In this document: positions 17,467 to 19,856 of the stretch, in pieces | Numbering within the stretch: the stretch's first letter is position 1 | Layout: each line of letters starts with the position of its first letter | Assembly (NCBI GenBank): GCA_027604185.1 | Contig: JADGKB010000181.1 | Span: 1 to 19,856 of the forward strand | From: Boothiomyces macroporosus | Lineage: Eukaryota > Chytridiomycota > Chytridiomycetes > Rhizophydiales > Terramycetaceae | Length of the DNA: 19,856 nt | Reading direction: 5' to 3' | The notes under the pieces: generated by a model | Told to the model about the DNA's origin: nothing | What the model saw: the letters and a program-made list of their open reading frames with translations, nothing else | Database searches by the model: none | Translations under genes and position numbers: made by a program

Positions 17467-19856
17467 TCCTGAATCAGGTCCAACGGCGATCCGTACTCTA
17501 GCACTTGGCCCTTGTCCAGCACCAACACCTTGTCGTAATCAATCACTGTGCGGAGGCGGTGCGCAATGCAGATAATCGTGCTGTCGGCAAACTCGCTGCG
17601 GATAGTCGTCTGGATCTTGGCGTCCGTTTCATTGTCCACCGACGCTGTCGCTTCATCCAGGAAGATCACCTTGTTCCGCTGAATCAGCGACCGCGCAAGA
17701 CACAGCAGCTGTCGCTGCCCTTGAGAAAAGTTGCCGCCATTCTCAGTGACTGCATAGTCGAGCGTGACCGACGAATCCAGCACCTCTGTTTCGAGAGTCT
17801 CTTGGCTGACAAACAGGCCTTCGTTTGAGGTGCTTTGCATCGACTCCAAAAAGTGCACCCTTTTCAGTGCTTCCCAGAGTGTCTGGTCGTCGTTCTGTTC
17901 GAGCGGATCGAGGTTGGAGCGGAGCGTGCCTGTGAAGAGCACTGGATCCTGCGGGATTATGGTCAGTCGTGAGCGGAGGTCGTACAACCCGATCGAGCTG
18001 ATGTCTATGCCGTCGATCGTGATACTCCCTCCCGACAGCGGAATGATTCTGAAGAACGCCAGCGAAAGCGTAGATTTCCCAGCGCCAGTGCGGCCAACCA
18101 CTGCCACCTTCTCTCTTGGCTTGATATTGAACGAAACTCCGTTCAACACATTAGGAAGAGCAGGGGCGTACTTTACACAGAGACCCTTCACCTGTACAGC
18201 ACCTTTCGACGGCCAGTTTGGATCTGGACGGTTGCCCTCAACTATCGCTGGCGGCTCTTGTTCAATCTTGCAGTACTCTTCAACTCTTTCAACTATCGTT
18301 AGCATAGCACTTACCAGAGTTCATTGCCATTTCCACTTCCGCTTGTAAACGAACACATAGTAATAGTGAACGAGAGAATTCCAATGCATAAGTGATACAC
18401 ATGGCTGCCCATCCAGCAGGAATGTCGCTCAATACTACAGCCAGCCCAGCAGCTAGTATTATAAAAGTAGACATCATGTCAGTTCGAAGACACAGCCATC
18501 TGTTTGCCGCCCATACATGGTAGTATGGTTTATGATTATCATCAACCTTCTTTCTAATCATTGAAGAAAATCTTTCCTCTGCACCATATGCTCGAATTGT
18601 ACTAGTTCCATTCAAAGTTTCTGAGAATTGAGCATATGTAGGGCTGGTTGTTACAGACTCTAATCTCTTCAATTCCCTTGAGGTTCTCAAATACTTTTGA
18701 GTAATTAAAACAAAAGCAACTGCGATTGGTGGGATTGCTAAAAGGAATGCTGGCGAGATGGTACCTACTACGATAATGATAATTATGGTATTGAACAGAC
18801 GGTCCAAGAAAAAGTGAAGCATATCCATTACTGCAGAGTCAATAAAATCCAAATCCTTTGAAAACCTGTTCAATATCCGACCAACAGGTGTAGTTTCAAA
18901 AAATCGCAGGGGAGCTTGAAGAACTCTATGTAGTAATTTAGAATGAAGAGACAAAGACGCTTTGTACGCTCCAATATATGTAACAATAGACTCCAAATCA
19001 CTAGCAAGAACAACGCTTATTCCAATCAAGGCATAAATTGATATGAAATATATGGCATCGTTGGAAGTGTCCAATGATTGCATTTGGTCAGGAATAGTAT
19101 ATGCGGTTTGGAATGTCAATATGTCTGTCGAATATGCTAGTTTTTGTATAGTATTCATGTCTGTATGACATAAGTTACTGTCCGTCCAGTGTTTTAACCA
19201 CCAGTCATTGAAGACTTTTAGTCCAACGTAGAATAAGAATGCTGCCAAAAACACCACAAACATTTTCGTACCACCCGTGGCTTTAAAATACGCATAATAA
19301 ATATCAAATTCAACAGCACCAGTTGCTTTTTCTTCATCTTCCACTAATGTCGTTCCATTACCAGCGGCAGTGATAACAGAAACCTCGCTCTCTTCAATGT
19401 CTTCAAATTCATCTCGAGTAAGATCCAATCCAAAGAGCGACTCGTCTTCGGGATTTTGGACCAGCTGGATTGGAGCCCCCTGGTTGACGATCTCTCCGTT
19501 CTTCATCGATACAATGTAGTCGGCAAACGGCACGACCAAGTGGGTGGCATGGGATACAAGAACAACCGTTCGTCCCTTCAACACCCCCAGGATGCACTTG
19601 TGCAGCAAATAGCGGGCAGTTGGTGCGTCTACAGCAGAAAGAGGGTCGTCGAGCAGGACAATAGACGCAGGCGAGTAGCAGGCACGCGCGAGGGAAATGC
19701 GCTGCTTCTGCCCACCACTGAGATTGATCCCCTTTTCTCCGATTTCAGTCAAGTCTCCGCCGTCCAAGTTTTCAAAGTCTTTCGCCAAGGCACAAGCGCG
19801 CACTACTTTTTCGTATCGCACTGGGTCGTATTCGTGGCCAAACGTGATGTTTTCTC
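17463..19856 (-). CDS. ABCC/MRP-type ABC transporter, 3' part (5' end outside window; C-terminus cut by duplication)
   Basis: Membrane exporter of the ABCC (MRP/YCF1/YOR1-like) family, using ATP to move organic anions or conjugates. 789 residues are visible, starting in NBD1 at the window end (ENITFGHEYDP). NBD1 signature INLSGGQKQRISLARA and Walker B IVLLDDPLSAVD are followed by the linker (EDIEESEV...), TMD2 with several hydrophobic helices (for example MFVVFLAAFLFYVGL and a long Ile run in TIIIIIVVGTI), the motif PVGRILNRFSKDLDFID, a 22-nt intron (18293-18314), and NBD2 (Walker A GRTGAGKST, signature FSQGQRQL, Walker B VIFLDEATASVD). At the duplication junction the frame runs from DLIQD straight into TGA, so the last 35 residues present in the other copy are missing. 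Catalytic motifs are intact, so a nearly full-length pump is still possible. NBD DNA is visibly more GC-rich than TMD2. Confidence 0.85.
17467..19397. repeat. Tandem direct repeat, unit 2 (1931 bp)
   Basis: Unit 2, contiguous with NBD1 on its far side. Sequence past 19397 continues into unique NBD1-linker sequence, whereas unit 1 runs at 17467 into the start of this unit. The unit length minus the 22-nt intron is 1909 nt, not a multiple of three, which causes the frameshift at the junction. Confidence 0.9.

Noticed and set aside
1..19856. CRISPR arrays, insertion sequences or transposon genes
   Set aside because: No array of spaced repeats, no transposase or reverse transcriptase motifs, and no terminal inverted repeats flanking any segment.

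Overview
The window is a gene-dense piece of a nuclear eukaryotic genome. Evidence is GT-AG introns, AATAAA poly(A) signals, and eukaryote-only genes (tubulin cofactor D, NF-YC, AMMECR1, an MLKL-like kinase with Sel1 repeats). All three standard stops act as stops, so the code looks standard. The CCA-adding enzyme resembles the fungal enzyme closely. Moderate-to-high AT, a kinase/Sel1 fusion, tiny intergenic gaps and introns of only 19-23 nt suggest an early-diverging fungus or close relative (rozellid/aphelid-like). That placement is inference with low confidence.

Layout: 122-640 (+) and 917-1435 (+) are a tandem pair of small secreted, probably GPI-anchored six-cysteine proteins. 1455-1655 (+) is a 66-aa IQ-motif protein. 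1668-2270 (-) is AMMECR1 (3 exons), divergent from the tRNA CCA-adding enzyme at 2432-3945 (+, 2 exons). 3961-7601 (-) is tubulin-folding cofactor D (5 exons), sharing a 223-bp divergent promoter with NF-YC/HAP5 at 7825-8363 (+, 2 exons). 8381-9345 (-) is a YdhF-like aldo-keto reductase (2 exons) and 9374-10192 (-) is a LACTB2-like metallo-beta-lactamase-fold nuclease. 10210 to about 11166 (-) is a truncated MLKL-like kinase paralogue without a start codon. 11168-15039 (-) is an 11-exon gene for a 1222-aa protein: MLKL-type four-helix N-terminus, active TKL kinase, a helical module, a disordered proline-rich linker, and Sel1 repeats. 15040-15426 is intergenic with two hairpins. 15427 to the window end (-) holds an ABCC-type ABC transporter whose TMD2-NBD2 part (1931 bp) is tandemly duplicated out of frame.

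Most genes are unrelated housekeeping functions packed with 12-30 bp gaps. The most interesting elements are the MLKL-architecture kinase and its decayed neighbour, the recurrent ~20-nt introns (including three candidate 6-nt exons), the near-identical ABC duplication, and two perfect CCAAT boxes in the promoter of a CCAAT-binding-factor subunit. Several real genes are invisible as single reading frames because the introns are so short; I joined exons by hand from GT-AG sites, frame consistency and protein-family alignment from memory.
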